Origin: Mimachlamys varia
Lineage: Eukaryota > Mollusca > Bivalvia > Pectinida > Pectinidae
DNA length: 64,000 bases
Direction: 5' to 3'
Assembly: GCA_947623455.1 (NCBI GenBank)
Contig: OX392545.1
Location: 23,733,501 to 23,797,500, forward strand
Shown here one piece after another: positions 34,034 through 45,030 of this stretch. The notes under the pieces are model-generated. The model was not told the origin of the DNA and searched no databases. It was given only the letters and a program-made list of their open reading frames with translations. Each line of letters begins with the position of its first letter. The first letter of the stretch is position 1. Both the position numbers and the translations under genes were made by a program.

Positions 34034-34564
34034 TAAACGTTTGTTGTGGGGGGATCTCCTTCAGTTGTCAACCGATCTCTTTTTAAACGTGGTGAGCTGA
34101 ATCGAAAATACAAGTTGTGTTTTCCCTGGACGGCAGTTTGATTCTACATTATTTGTGAGAGTTATGGTTCTTTGGGGCTTTACATCTAATACAATTTTAG
34201 ACATTATGTAGAAGTTTTTGCATTTCTTTTAATTTCTCTAAAATCTTGTAAGGAACTTAAAAAAAAACAATAATATTTAACACATATTACGAGTTTTGTT
34301 TTCAAGTTTCAACTTTGCACATAAACACTGTCACTTTTTTTGAAAAAAAAAAATTGGAATACAGTGAATGTGGAAAAGGTGTTTTTCTTTGTTCAATGAT
34401 CTCTCACCGTTTTCAAAAGATAATTTTCAGTCTGATTGGCTTAATCACTTTGGTATGAAGTTGTGTTTTGCTGAAAGTAAGTTTAATTTGACGTTTTTTA
34501 CTAAAGTTATGGTGGTTTGGGAGTTTCCTTGTGTGCAATTTTCGGCATTATGCGTATATTTAAC

Positions 34565-34740
34565 CACTAGTCCTCCACCTCTGGGTTGCGGGCTCGAAAC
34601 CAATGTGGGGCAGATGCCAGGTACTGACCGTAGGTCGGTGGTTTTTCCCTGGGTACTCCAGCTTTCCTTCAACTCCATAACGTGGCACGTCCTTAAATGA
34701 CACTTGCTGTTCATAGAGCATAAAACAAAAATAAAACAAA
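34565..34740 (+). mobile_element. tRNA-headed SINE, 5'-truncated
   Basis: Shares with 47905-48102 (reverse) 'cctccacctctgggttgcgg', B-box-like gggctcgaaacc, 'gccaggtactgaccgtaggtcggtgg' region and the 'cgtccttaaatgac' tail, ending in an A-rich run. Resembles the V-SINE type (RUDI) reported as widespread in molluscs; name is tentative. Confidence 0.7.
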
Positions 34741-35339
34741 CCAAAACTTTATGTTGAAATACTAGAACTTTGGTATGGTTCTACTAGAAGCAATGGATTA
34801 AAACATATGTAAAGAATTTGGGAGATGTGCGAAAGTCTGTAAGCCCCCTCATCTATGTCCAAGTCTTAAACAAATCGAAGCTGAATGGAGTCATTTCAGT
34901 ACAATGTACTTACGCCTAACAGTGTAAACGAAATGACCGATTTGTCATTCAGCAACTCGTACATAATTACACTTGTGTATGCATACACTTTGTTGTTCAT
35001 TAGTCTGATGAAGGTGACAGGGTACATATTGTACTAGTCATCAAAACGTCACATAAAACAAATTTGGTTTTGCAAAATAATCTTTACATAAATCATACCT
35101 TCCAACCATATGAAAACTTTTACCAATATATGTTAGCCTGTTCGGAGATTTGTGTTTCGTGGTTTTAATTATTCCACAATGTAGCCTGCTCAGAAATTTG
35201 GTGCTTTTGGATTTTGGATAATTCCCTTTTCGGTATTTTAACAAAAAAAAATCACTCAAGAAATGTGTACTAGTGCATTGATCTGTCAGACACACTAACT
35301 AAAGTAAGAGTTATCTACCCTTGACCAGTTAAATGGTGT

Positions 35340-35600
35340 CGCGGAACTGGACTGGGTCGATCATCGGCGACCAGCTAGCTCAGTTGGTAGAGTGTTCGTC
35401 TGTGATATACTTGTGATATATTAGATTGTTGCATTGTGCGGAACTTCAGGGGCCCCAACCCCTGAGGTCCTATGTTTGGGATATTAAAAATTATTTTTTA
35501 GGAAAAAAAAAGAGTGTTCGTCTAGAGTTCGAAAGGTCCCGGGTTCGAATACCGATCTGGACGCTACATTTGCTCTTTCTCCTGTTACATTCGACTGTAC
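35340..35600 (+). mobile_element. tRNA-like SINE interrupted by a nested insertion
   Basis: Outer sequence matches 6653-7035 (cagctagctcagttggtaga, B-box GGGTTCGAATACC, then ctcctgttaca). It is split between 35401 and 35511. Confidence 0.75.
35402..35510 (+). mobile_element. 109-bp retro-inserted sequence with A-tail and 13-bp target duplication
   Basis: Flanked by agagtgttcgtct on both sides (35389-35401 and 35511-35523) and ending in an A-run. It contains a stem caggggccccaacccctg-like segment. The hallmarks are those of LINE-driven insertion of a small RNA; its source is not recognised. Confidence 0.75.
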
Positions 35601-35904
35601 AATACGTATTTTATTTGCGATAGATGTACTCTATACTGTTCTCATTAGATGTATATTATTGTACTCAAAGCGTATAATTTATGTTATCTTACGAGGAAGG
35701 ATGCAGACAGTATGCAATGTTTGACCTTTGAGAAGATACTATTTGCTTTGCTGTTTTATTCATTGCAATGCCGTGAGATTTTGATTTGTATATACGTAAT
35801 ATTAAAACAATATGTTACACAAAACGCTCACGACATCCGAGACTTTTAGTTTAAACATTTTTCTTCACTTAGCAAAAGAAAAAGATACACATCGGATCTG
35901 ATAA

Positions 35905-36120
35905 CCAATCTGATTAAAATGCATATCCTTATTCTCACTCCGTTTTACAAGGATCCGACAACATTTGATAAGAGGTCATGTTCTGGTGACTTTTGTTGCC
36001 TCTTTACTTCACACTCGAGTAGAATGTCCTAATTGATAACAGGACTCATCTATTATCTGCACAAAGTCACATAATGCACAATAAACTTGTTATAACGAAA
36101 TATTTACATTTGCTATGTAA
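35905..36120. mobile_element. MITE family M1, copy 4 (right end lost)
   Basis: Starts ccaatctgattaaaatgcat and keeps the left inverted end and core; the right end is not found. Confidence 0.7.
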
Positions 36121-36327
36121 TTTTCAAATGACACAACGCTAAGAGGCAGTTGCTGCCATACGCCTATAACACCCAGTGCCTCAGACTATAACAGCAGTTG
36201 GTATTGTGACGTCATCAATCTCTATTGTGACGTCATCAATTTCATTGTCTTCGCTTGATTTGCTGTTCAAAATCGGTCCGAAGAAAGTAAATAAAGCACA
36301 AGAATTCTGTCAAAATGTAAATATAAG

Positions 36328-36470
36328 TAATGAACCTTTTAGCAAATATTGTTACAGTCCTATAACACACATTGCTATTGCTGACAAACTTTACATAAGG
36401 GCTTTATTTAGTTTGTCATCAATAGCAATGTGTGTTATAGGACTGTTACAACATTTGCTAAAACATTCAT
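36328..36470. mobile_element. Hairpin repeat, about 58-bp arms
   Basis: 'ttagcaaatattgttacagtcctataacacacattgctattg' and its complement at 36410-36466 pair almost perfectly around a 20-30-base loop. Confidence 0.85.
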
Positions 36471-36897
36471 TGCTTAAATGACTTAACACACAAATAGTTT
36501 ATAGTTTCGCCCACAAACATTAACTTCCATGATTCCATGATTCGATTCTGTTAGCAGTACCCCCCCCCCCCCCGCCAACCCGTCATAGAAATGTATCACG
36601 TTCCCCAGTATAGTTATTTGAGAGTAACTCTAGTTTGCAGGACAAGGGTTATCGAGTGAATGTCAGTGTAGACTGTAAATATATCCTAATAAACTTAAAA
36701 AATCTTTATTTTACATTTTAAATTTAGGACATTTTAAACATTTTCAACATTTAACACATATTTTGCTAAATACATGAAGAATATCATTGTTAACGTTTTA
36801 TACCATCATGCAATCAAACAGGCCATCAGATTTCTTATTTATCCTGGGACTCGCAGACCGTCTTGTGGAGCGATGTTCCGATTCTTCATTTCTAAAC

Positions 36898-37333
36898 CAT
36901 CGTCGGAAACTCACGGTACACTTCTCTGACGTTTGCATACCGTGGGCCAGAATCGGCGTAAACCTTCGTTTCCCCGAACAGAAGTTTATTCGAGATTTCA
37001 ACCAATCAAAATGGTCTTGGTATGAGTTGTATAACTTGTGCCCTATCCTGTTGCAATTTAAAGCAATAAAATATGTTTGAACTAAACTACGAATGGTCGT
37101 TTCTCGTGACACTCTGTAAGATCATTTTACCGTGACCACGACCAGTATATTTCTGTAGTAATGACGCCGATGTCAATCTCCATATGGCAGAACCTTATTG
37201 TCCCGACCTTATGTAGTCATGGATGAAACTATCGATATGATTGGTTACTATTTTAGTACAAACGAGAGTTTCCATCGATTTTGGCCCACGGTGTGCATAC
37301 GTCAGAGAAGTGAACCGTGGGTTTCCGCCGATG
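36898..37333. mobile_element. TIR element, relative of 25421-25867
   Basis: Starts catcgtcggaaactcacggt, ends gtgggtttccgccgatg, and shares internal segments in inverted order. The target duplication is degraded or absent (tctaaac / ctgtaaac). Confidence 0.85.
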
Positions 37334-37589
37334 CTGTAAACATTTACTTTACTTTCTTTGGTAATCTGGTAAGAACGAAAATGTTTATAAAAAAGGAACA
37401 AAAAAAATACATACGAAATTTCGTTCCCTTTTTATAATATATGCAATGGGGGGTGACATTGTCACGCCCTACATACAGGGAAGTCGACGAATGAATGAAT
37501 CCGTCTATCCATCAATCAAAGATTTATGCAGTGAATGAAAGAATAAATAATGAAAAAGATGTGCCTGTTCAGTAAATGATATCACCAAA

Positions 37590-38053
37590 ATGCGATTGTC
37601 AGCTCATTTTTTATCTATTGAAACAGGAAGGTACGATAGAATCCCCGTTGAACAACGTATATGTCAACAATGTAAGAGTGATATAGAGGATGAGTTCCAT
37701 TTCATCCTTAAATGTCCATTTTATAACTGTTTGCATTGCCAGTATATCAAGACTTACTATAGAAGTAATCCCTCCATGTATAAACTTATTAAGTTGCTGA
37801 GTACTAATAACGTAAAAGAACTTTAGATGTTGGGTAAATTCCTACACTCTGTCTCAAAATTACTTACTAGTCAAACCTAGTCTTCATAATGTTTAATTAT
37901 ATCTTGAGGTAATTACTCATATTGCTGTGTTATATACATGTTTGTGAACTCTGCATTTTTGTAATACTGTATCAAAATATTTCGCGCCATTGCGCAATAA
38001 TGTAAAATTTATAAGCAGTAATGATTAACATTAATAAAGAATTAATTAATTAA
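37590..38053 (+). pseudogene. C-terminus and 3' tail of a non-LTR retrotransposon
   Basis: 78-aa frame with ETGRYDRIP, RICQQCKSDIEDEFHFILKC and P, the C-x2-C ... H-x4-C end of LINE ORF2, followed by a 230-base 3' UTR ending aataaagaatt. Same 3' tail as 7452-7727. It ends 40 bases before exon 2 of locus 2. Confidence 0.8.
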
Positions 38054-38093
38054 TTAAAGTGAAGACATTTACAAAATAAATATTTTCCCTCAG

Positions 38094-38237
38094 ATCGGGT
38101 ATCGGTTTGGCCGAAAGGACTTGTGGTGTTGCTACAGCCGGTATCGGGCTGTATGCCGGGGTGGCAGAGCCTTAGGACTACTTTTGACACTCAATCAGCC
38201 GGACAAACCCACATTAGTGACCCAAGCTCTGTGAAAG
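38094..38237 (+). CDS. Locus 2 exon 2: start of ApeC domain
   Basis: Phase 1 to 1, 48 codons, the same length as the exon at 20202. Reads DRVSVWPKGLVVLLQPVSGC over the junction. Acceptor ttttccctcag, donor GAAAG|GTTGGT. Confidence 0.87.
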
Positions 38238-38325
38238 GTTGGTTATGTTTTTTTCGATAAGATTGTGAATTTTTCTATAGATTCAACAGATATTAAATAA
38301 AAATGGAGGCCGTATGACGTTTGTT

Positions 38326-38474
38326 TCGGTTCAACCACAGTTGCTTGAGTTTCTGTCAGTAAATAATAAATATATATGTGTGAAATGAACCTCCCATTTC
38401 TGTAATGTGCCGCGGCTCCATATATAAACTTTTTTTTATATAATGACAGAAATTCAAGCAACTGAGGTTCAGCA
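38326..38474. repeat. Palindromic MITE-like hairpin
   Basis: 'ttgcttgagtttctgtca' at 38341 and its near complement tgacagaaattcaagcaa at 38444 form arms of about 35 bases around an AT-rich centre. Confidence 0.75.
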
Positions 38475-39045
38475 TTCAGTAAAAAAAATGATGACTCTGT
38501 TAACAGAACTGCCATGGTTAATTGACGTCCCTGCCTACACGACGGTGAAGATTATGTGATGTTTCCGAACAAACAATAGAAAAACATGAACACATCAAAA
38601 AGATAAAGTTACCTGGCATATCAGACATCAATTTACGACTGTATGAAACAACAGGATAGGGGGGACTGGCGATTAAGGATTATTCTTCTGAGGTTTCATT
38701 CACGTTCAAGTCTCGTTTTAATCTCATTTAAACATTTTACTTTATGTTGAAGAAATTTTGATCAATTATAATAACATATATGCATCTGAATATTGTGTCA
38801 AAAATGTAGGTGTCTCTTACTTGTAGAACAATTTAGTCGGACAACATCGTAGGCTGAACCCACACAACAGGTGCGATGAACTTGTTTAAACTCTTAAAGA
38901 GGCCATTACCGATTGGAGATATTTTGAAGTGTACCATTAGCTTTCTTGTTAAGTTTACCTAACGGTTGTTAAGTTTTCGAGGCGATGCTAAAATTACCGT
39001 GATGGTGTTAGTCTACCGAGCTTGTCAATCCGCTTTTTACTGCAG

Positions 39046-39159
39046 GGTCAGTGACCGGAGACACACTGGACTGGTATTTCTGTAGAAAGCCGACGGAGGC
39101 CGGACCGTACAACTGGCCGGCCGGAGACTACTGTGTGGCCGGAAACACGTGTCCTACGG
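39046..39159 (+). CDS. Locus 2 exon 3: ApeC WPAG segment
   Basis: Phase 1 to 1, 38 codons; reads LDWYFCRKPTEAGPYNWPAG then DYCVAGNTCPTG across the junction. Acceptor tttactgcag, donor CTACGG|GTAGGT. Confidence 0.9.
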
Positions 39160-39279
39160 GTAGGTTAAGGTTAGGTCATCATGCTAGCCGTCTTTGCGGT
39201 GTTAAAAGTTACTGAAAATTACACTTGGTTCCAAAACAACCTGTAAAGCGCTTCACAATGTAAGTCATAGTAGTTTGCG

Positions 39280-41250
39280 TACAGTAGTTCACACACACTA
39301 GTTCACTTACACTAGTTCACGTACACTAGTTCACATACCCTAGTTCACTTACACAGGTTCACGTAAGTAGCTCACGAACACTAAGTCACATATAGTAGTT
39401 CACGTACACTTCTTCACGTACACTAGTTCATGTACAGTAGTACACATACAGTAGTTCACGTACCGTAGTTCACATACACTAGTTCACATACACTAGTTCA
39501 CATACACTAGTTCACGTACAGTAGTTCACGTACACTAGTTCACGTACAGTAATCCACGTACAGTAGTTCACGTACACTAGTTCACGCACAATAGTCCATG
39601 TACAGTAGTTCACGTACACTAGTTCACATACACTAGTTCACATACACTAGTTCACATACAGTAGTTCACGTACAGTAGTTAACGTACACTAGTTCACGCA
39701 CACTAGTCCATGTACAGTAGTACACATACAGTAGTTCACGTACAGTAGTTCACATACACTAGTTCGCGTACAGTAGTTCACGTACACTAGTTCACGCACA
39801 CTAGTCCATGTACAGTAGTTCACGTACACTAGTTCACGCACTCTAGTCCATGTACAGTATTTCACGTAAAATTGTTCACGTACAGTAGTTCACGTACATT
39901 AATCCACGTACAGTAGTTCACGTACACTAGATCAAGCACACTAGTCCATGTACAGTAGTTCACGTACACTAGTTCACGTACAGTAGTTTACGTACAGTAG
40001 TTCACATACACTAGTTCAAGCACACTAGTCCATGTACAGTAGTTCATGTACAGTAGTTCACGTACACTAGTTCACGTACAGTAGTTTACGTACAGTAGTT
40101 CACATACAATAGTTCATGTACACTAGTCCATGTACAGTAATTCGAGTGAAATCGTTCACGTACAGTAGTTCACGTACATTAATCCACGTACAGTAGTTCA
40201 CGTACACTAGTTCACGCACACTAGTCCATGTACAGTGGTTCATGTACAGTAGTTCACGTTCACTAGTTCACGTACAGTAGTTTACGTACAGTAGTTCACA
40301 TACACTAGTTCACGCACACTAGTCCAAGTACAGTAGTTCATGTACACTAGTTCACGTACATTAATCCACGTACAGTAGTTCACGTACACTAGTTCACGCA
40401 CACTAGTCCATGTACAGTAGTTCACATACACTTATGCACATACAGTAGTTCACGTACATTAGTTCACATACAGTAGTTTACGTACACTAGTTCACATACA
40501 CTAGTTCACCTACACTAGTTCACGTACACTAGTTCCCATGCAGTAGTTTACGTACAGTAGTTCACATAAATTTGTTCACGTACACTAGTTCACAAACAGT
40601 AATTCACATACACTAGTTCACGTACACTAGTCCATGTACAGTAATTCAAATGAAATTGTTCACGTACAGTAGTTCAGGTACACTAGTTCACATACACTAG
40701 TTCACATACAGTAGTTCACGTACAGTAGTTCACATACACTGGTTCACGTACACTAGTTCCCATGCAGTAGTTTACGTACAGTAGTTCACATAAATTTGTT
40801 CACGTACACTAGTTCACAAACAGTAATTCACATACACTAGTTCACGTACACTAGTCCATGTACAGTAATTCAAATGAAATTGTTCACGTACAGTAGTTCA
40901 GGTACACTAGTTCACATACACTAGTTCACATACAGTAGTTCACGTACAGTAGTTCAGTTCACATACACTGGTTCACGTACAGTAGTTCACGTACAGTAGT
41001 TCACATAAAATAGTTCACATACAGTAGTTCACATACACTAGTTACGTACACTAGTCCATGTACAGTAATTCAAATGAAATTGTTCACGTACAGTAGTTCA
41101 GGTACACTAGTTCACATACACTAGTTCACATACAGTAGTTCACGTACAGTAGTTCACATACACTGGTTCACGTACAGTAGTTCACGTACAGTAGTTCACG
41201 TACAGTAGTTCACGTACAGTAGTTTACGTAGTTATTCACGTACACTAGTT
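39280..41250 (+). repeat. 14-bp minisatellite, about 140 copies, with higher-order units
   Basis: Unit like 'agttcacgtacact' / 'agttcacatacagt'. A larger block of about 225 bases, marked by 'acagtaattcaaatgaaatt', recurs near 40635, 40863 and 41055, so parts of the array were copied as composite units. The whole array is inside intron 3 of locus 2. Confidence 0.95.
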
Positions 41251-41370
41251 TGACAAAGCTCGTGTTTTTTGTAACTTTTCAAAAATAATTAACTCGAGTG
41301 AGAAAAATTCCATATCCTACAACCACTGGATGTGTAACCTCTATATATATACTACTCGTCACACCAACAG

Positions 41371-41449
41371 GTTTCCAGACAGGCACCATTTTGTTTGACA
41401 TGGAGGACGACATGAACAAGGACCATATAACGTTGCCCTTCTGCTGCAG
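41371..41449 (+). CDS. Locus 2 exon 4: ApeC MEDD block
   Basis: 79 bases, phase 1 to 2; reads GFQTGTILFDMEDDMNKDHI then TLPFCCR. Canonical CPTGF-TG order. Acceptor acaccaacag, donor TGCAG|GTATGT. Confidence 0.9.
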
Positions 41450-42200
41450 GTATGTAAACAGGTGATATATCACTATCGTTCACTTCTTATAATTGGATGG
41501 ACAGGTCGGTATAGAATCATATTTGACTTTTGACGATGTTAATACATACGAAATTGTTGTTGAGGATTAAATCTGCAAAAAAAAAATAAAAAAATGGTGA
41601 ACAATGAGGATTTTCTGATTAAAATATAAGCTTAGGGGTGACTAAAATCGCTTCCCTGAGTTGAAATATCAAGTTAGAGAAATCTTACTTACATAACTTA
41701 AAAAAATAGTTTGTTTTTTTCATTCGAATTGTCTTCAACTTTCAACGTCTACTAAATCAGGAAAGTTTTTCACGAATCCGTTCTCTTATATAAGGGAAGC
41801 GCTAGTATTGAAAACAGAAATCGGGGCCAAGTCTTTCTTCAATTCCTTAGAATCATCATCGGAATAGAAAACTTGGCTTGAGAACGGGGTCTAAATTGCA
41901 TGAGTACATTACGGTGTCTGTTTTCGTTTTCTTTGCCAATGCTCGTGAGGTCATGCATTCGTCCGTTAGTCCATGTGTCTATGATTTAAATAAAATGTAT
42001 ACAAAGCTTATATAGTTTAGATATTAAAAACAATAGATAAATCGAGGGAAACTAGATCGAATGTTGTTCAATATTTCAAAATGCAGTTATACTCAGTGTA
42101 TTATTTGTATATGATAAATATGTGTAATTGAATGCATCCGTGTGATTTTACGAACGCATCATATAAACATACAATAAAGTAAATCTTATCTTTTGTATAG

Positions 42201-42435
42201 AAATGACGGTTCGGCCAGTACGGAAATTGACCTCCCGACCTCTGACTCCTTCTTCCTGTTCCGGTACAAAGGTCAATGTCAGCAAGTCAAAGGGTTAGTC
42301 GTGGATGAGGAGTTCACATACTTTGATACCGAGGACGATGGAAATGCCGACAAACTGATAGGAGCACACCCCTACGTCAATACTGCCACTCCGACATCCC
42401 TGAAAATACACTACTGTTACTACTATGATTCGTGA
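42201..42435 (+). CDS. Locus 2 exon 5: end of ApeC domain, terminal
   Basis: Enters in phase 2 giving RNDG, then TEIDLPTSDSFFLFR, GQCQQV, DTEDDGNADK and the end HYCYYYDS, TGA at 42433-42435. Acceptor tttgtatag. The last five codons (tactatgattcgtga) are the start of the 32-bp array that follows. Confidence 0.92.
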
Positions 42436-43820
42436 ATAGCGTGCCCAGTTTCTACAATGATTCGTAAACAGCGCGCCCAGTTTCAAATATGGTTCGTGAA
42501 CAGCGCGCTCAATTTCTAATATGATTCGTGAATAGCACACACAGTTTCTACTATGATTCGTGAACAGCGCGCCCAGTTTCTACTATGATTCGTGAATAGC
42601 GCGCACTGTTTCTACTATGATTCATAAACAGCGCGCCCAGTTTCTACTATGATTCGTGAATAGCGCGCCCAGTTTGTACTTTGATTCGTAAACAGCGCTC
42701 CCAGTTTTTACGATGATTCGTGAATAGCGCGCCCAGTTTCTAATATGATTCGTGAATAGCGCACCCAGTTTCTACTATGATTCGTAAATAGCGCACACAG
42801 TTTCTACTATGATTCGTAAACAGCGCGCCCAGTTTCTAATATGGTTTGTGAATAGCGCGCCCAGTTTCTACTATGATTCGTAAACAGCGCGCCCAGTTTC
42901 TAATATGGTTCGTGAATAGCGCACCCAGTTTCTAATATGATTCGTGAATAGCGCACACAGTTTCTACTATGATTCGTGAATAGCACGCACTGTTTCTACT
43001 ATGATTCATAAACAGCGCGCCCAGTTTCTACTATGATTCGTGAATAGCGCGCACTGTTTCTACTATGATTCATAAACAGCGCGCCCAGTTTCTACTATGA
43101 TTCGTGAATAGCGCGCCCAGTTTGTACTTTGATTCGTAAACAGCGCTCCCAGTTTTTACTATGATTCGTGAATAGCGCGCCCAGTTTCTAATATGATTCG
43201 TGAATAGCGCACCCAGTTTCTACTATGATTCGTAAATAGCGCACACAGTTTCTACTATGATTCGTAAACAGCGCGCCCAGTTTCTAATATGGTTCGTGAA
43301 TAGCGCGCCCAGTTTCTACTATGATTCGTAAACAGCGCGCCCAGTTTCTAATATGATTCGTAAACAGCGCGCCCAGTTTCTAATATGGTTCGTGAATAGC
43401 GCACCCAGTTTCTAATATGATTCGTGAATAGCGCACCCAGTTTCTACTATGATTCGTAAATAGCGCGCCCAGTTTCTAATATGATTCGTAAACAGCGCGC
43501 CCAGTTTCTAATATGGTTCGTGAATAGCGCGCCCAGTTTCTACTATGATTCGTAAACAGCGCGCCCAGTTTCTAATATGATTCGTGAATAGCGCACTCAG
43601 TTTCTACTATGATTCGTAAATAGCGCGCCCAGTTTCTACTATGATTCGTAAACAGCGCGCCCAGTTTCTACTATGATTCGTGAATAGCGCGCCAAGTTTC
43701 TACTATGATTCGTGAATAGCGCGCCAAGTTTTTACTATGATTCGTAAACTGCGCGCCCAGATTCTACTATGATTAGTAAACCGCGCGCCCAGTTTCTAAT
43801 ATGGTTCGTGAATAGTGCGT
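42421..43820 (+). repeat. 32-bp minisatellite that begins inside the last codons of locus 2
   Basis: About 44 copies of tactatgattcgtgaatagcgcgcccagtttc. The first unit is the coding end and stop. Larger blocks are repeated too (42560-42800 resembles 42970-43230). An AATAAA at 43875-43880 follows, so the array may be transcribed as 3' UTR. Confidence 0.95.
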
Positions 43821-43874
43821 CAACACACTGTTTATATAGACATATGAACAAGACGGTTCACAAATAATATCTAG

Positions 43875-43880
43875 AATAAA
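43875..43880 (+). promoter_or_regulatory. Candidate polyadenylation signal of locus 2
   Basis: AATAAA, the first clear one after the stop codon; it lies beyond the minisatellite. Confidence 0.4.
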
Positions 43881-44164
43881 GTGTTACTCATTTTCCTACA
43901 GACTTAACCTCATTGACCCATGAAGACACATTCTTAAAAACTTGTTGGAGACTGACATGTGCGAGTTAACGTAAAGTCGGTTATTTTCGTGGGGAAGATA
44001 TTTGTTGCTAATTCGTGGTGCATGTACAAGTTCCTGATTGCGATAATTTCTATATATGTAGCTTACAGTGTATACTGCGACCAAGATTTGACAACTGGAA
44101 AGGGCACTTGATCCTATCGTAATAATTATACTAATTATTATTACTAAATTATCATAAAACTCCA

Positions 44165-45030
44165 GTAAATGTGTCGTCTTAATGGATTCTATCCTATGTA
44201 TCGTCTTCATAAACTCCAGTTTATGTGTCGTCTTTTTTGGACTCCGGACAATGGTTCTTCTTCAAAGAGTCCGAGAATGTGTCGTCTTCATCGACTTCGC
44301 AAAATGTGTCGTCTTTAATGACTCCGGGCAAAGTGTCGTTTTTAATGACTCTGGGCAATGTGTCGTCTTCATGGACTCCAGACAATATTTCTTCTTCAAA
44401 GAGTCCGAGAAATGTGTAGTCTTCATTTGTTCGGGCAATGTGTCGGCTTTAATGACTCTGGGCAATGTATCGTCTTTAATGACCCCAGGCAAAGTGCCGT
44501 TTTTAATGACTCTGGGCAATGTGTCGTCTTAATGACTCCGGACAATGTGCCGTTTTTAAAAACTCCGGGCAAAGTGTCGTCTTCATGGACTCCGGACAAT
44601 GCTTCTTCTTCAAAGAGTCCGAAAAATGTGTGGTTTCATTGATTCGGGCAATGTGTCGTCTTCATCGACTTCGCACAATGTGTCGTCTTTAATGACCCCG
44701 GGCAATGTGTCGTCTTAATGACTCTGGGTAATGTGCCGTTTTTTATGACTCTGGGCAATGTGTCGTCTTAATGACTCCGGGCAATGTGTCGTCTTCATGG
44801 ACTCCGGACAATGCTTCTTCTTCAAAGAGTCCGAGAAATGTGTAGTCTTCATTGATTCGGGCAAAGTGTCCTCTTTAATGACTCTGGGCAATGTGTCGTC
44901 TTAATGACTCCGGGCAATGTACCGTTTTTAATGACCCCGGGCAAAGTGTCGTCTTAATGACTCCGGACAATGCTTCTTCTTCAGAGTCCGAGAAATGTGA
45001 AGTCTTCATTTAATGACTCCGGGTAGTATC
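44165..45030 (+). repeat. 27-30-bp minisatellite
   Basis: About 30 units of the type 'actccgggcaatgtgtcgtctt(taat/catg)g'. Two unit lengths are interleaved. Frames on both strands are shadows of the array. Confidence 0.92.

Larger units (their letters stand above)
30602..42435 (+). other. Locus 2: complete five-exon gene for a secreted PAN-like/ApeC protein
   Basis: Coding exons: 30602-30965, 38094-38237, 39046-39159, 41371-41449, 42201-42435; 936 nt, 311 aa. All phases match locus 1 (1,1,1,2) and exon 1 has the same length (364 nt). The domain order is signal peptide, eight-Cys PAN/Apple-like domain, one ApeC. Its ApeC is closer to cassette 2 of locus 1 than to cassette 1. It is a tandem paralogue in the same orientation. 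Secreted, bacterial-recognition function is inferred from the family. Confidence 0.85.

Noticed and set aside
44182..44642. Overlapping 85-116 aa frames on both strands
   Set aside because: All are translations of the 27-30-bp array.
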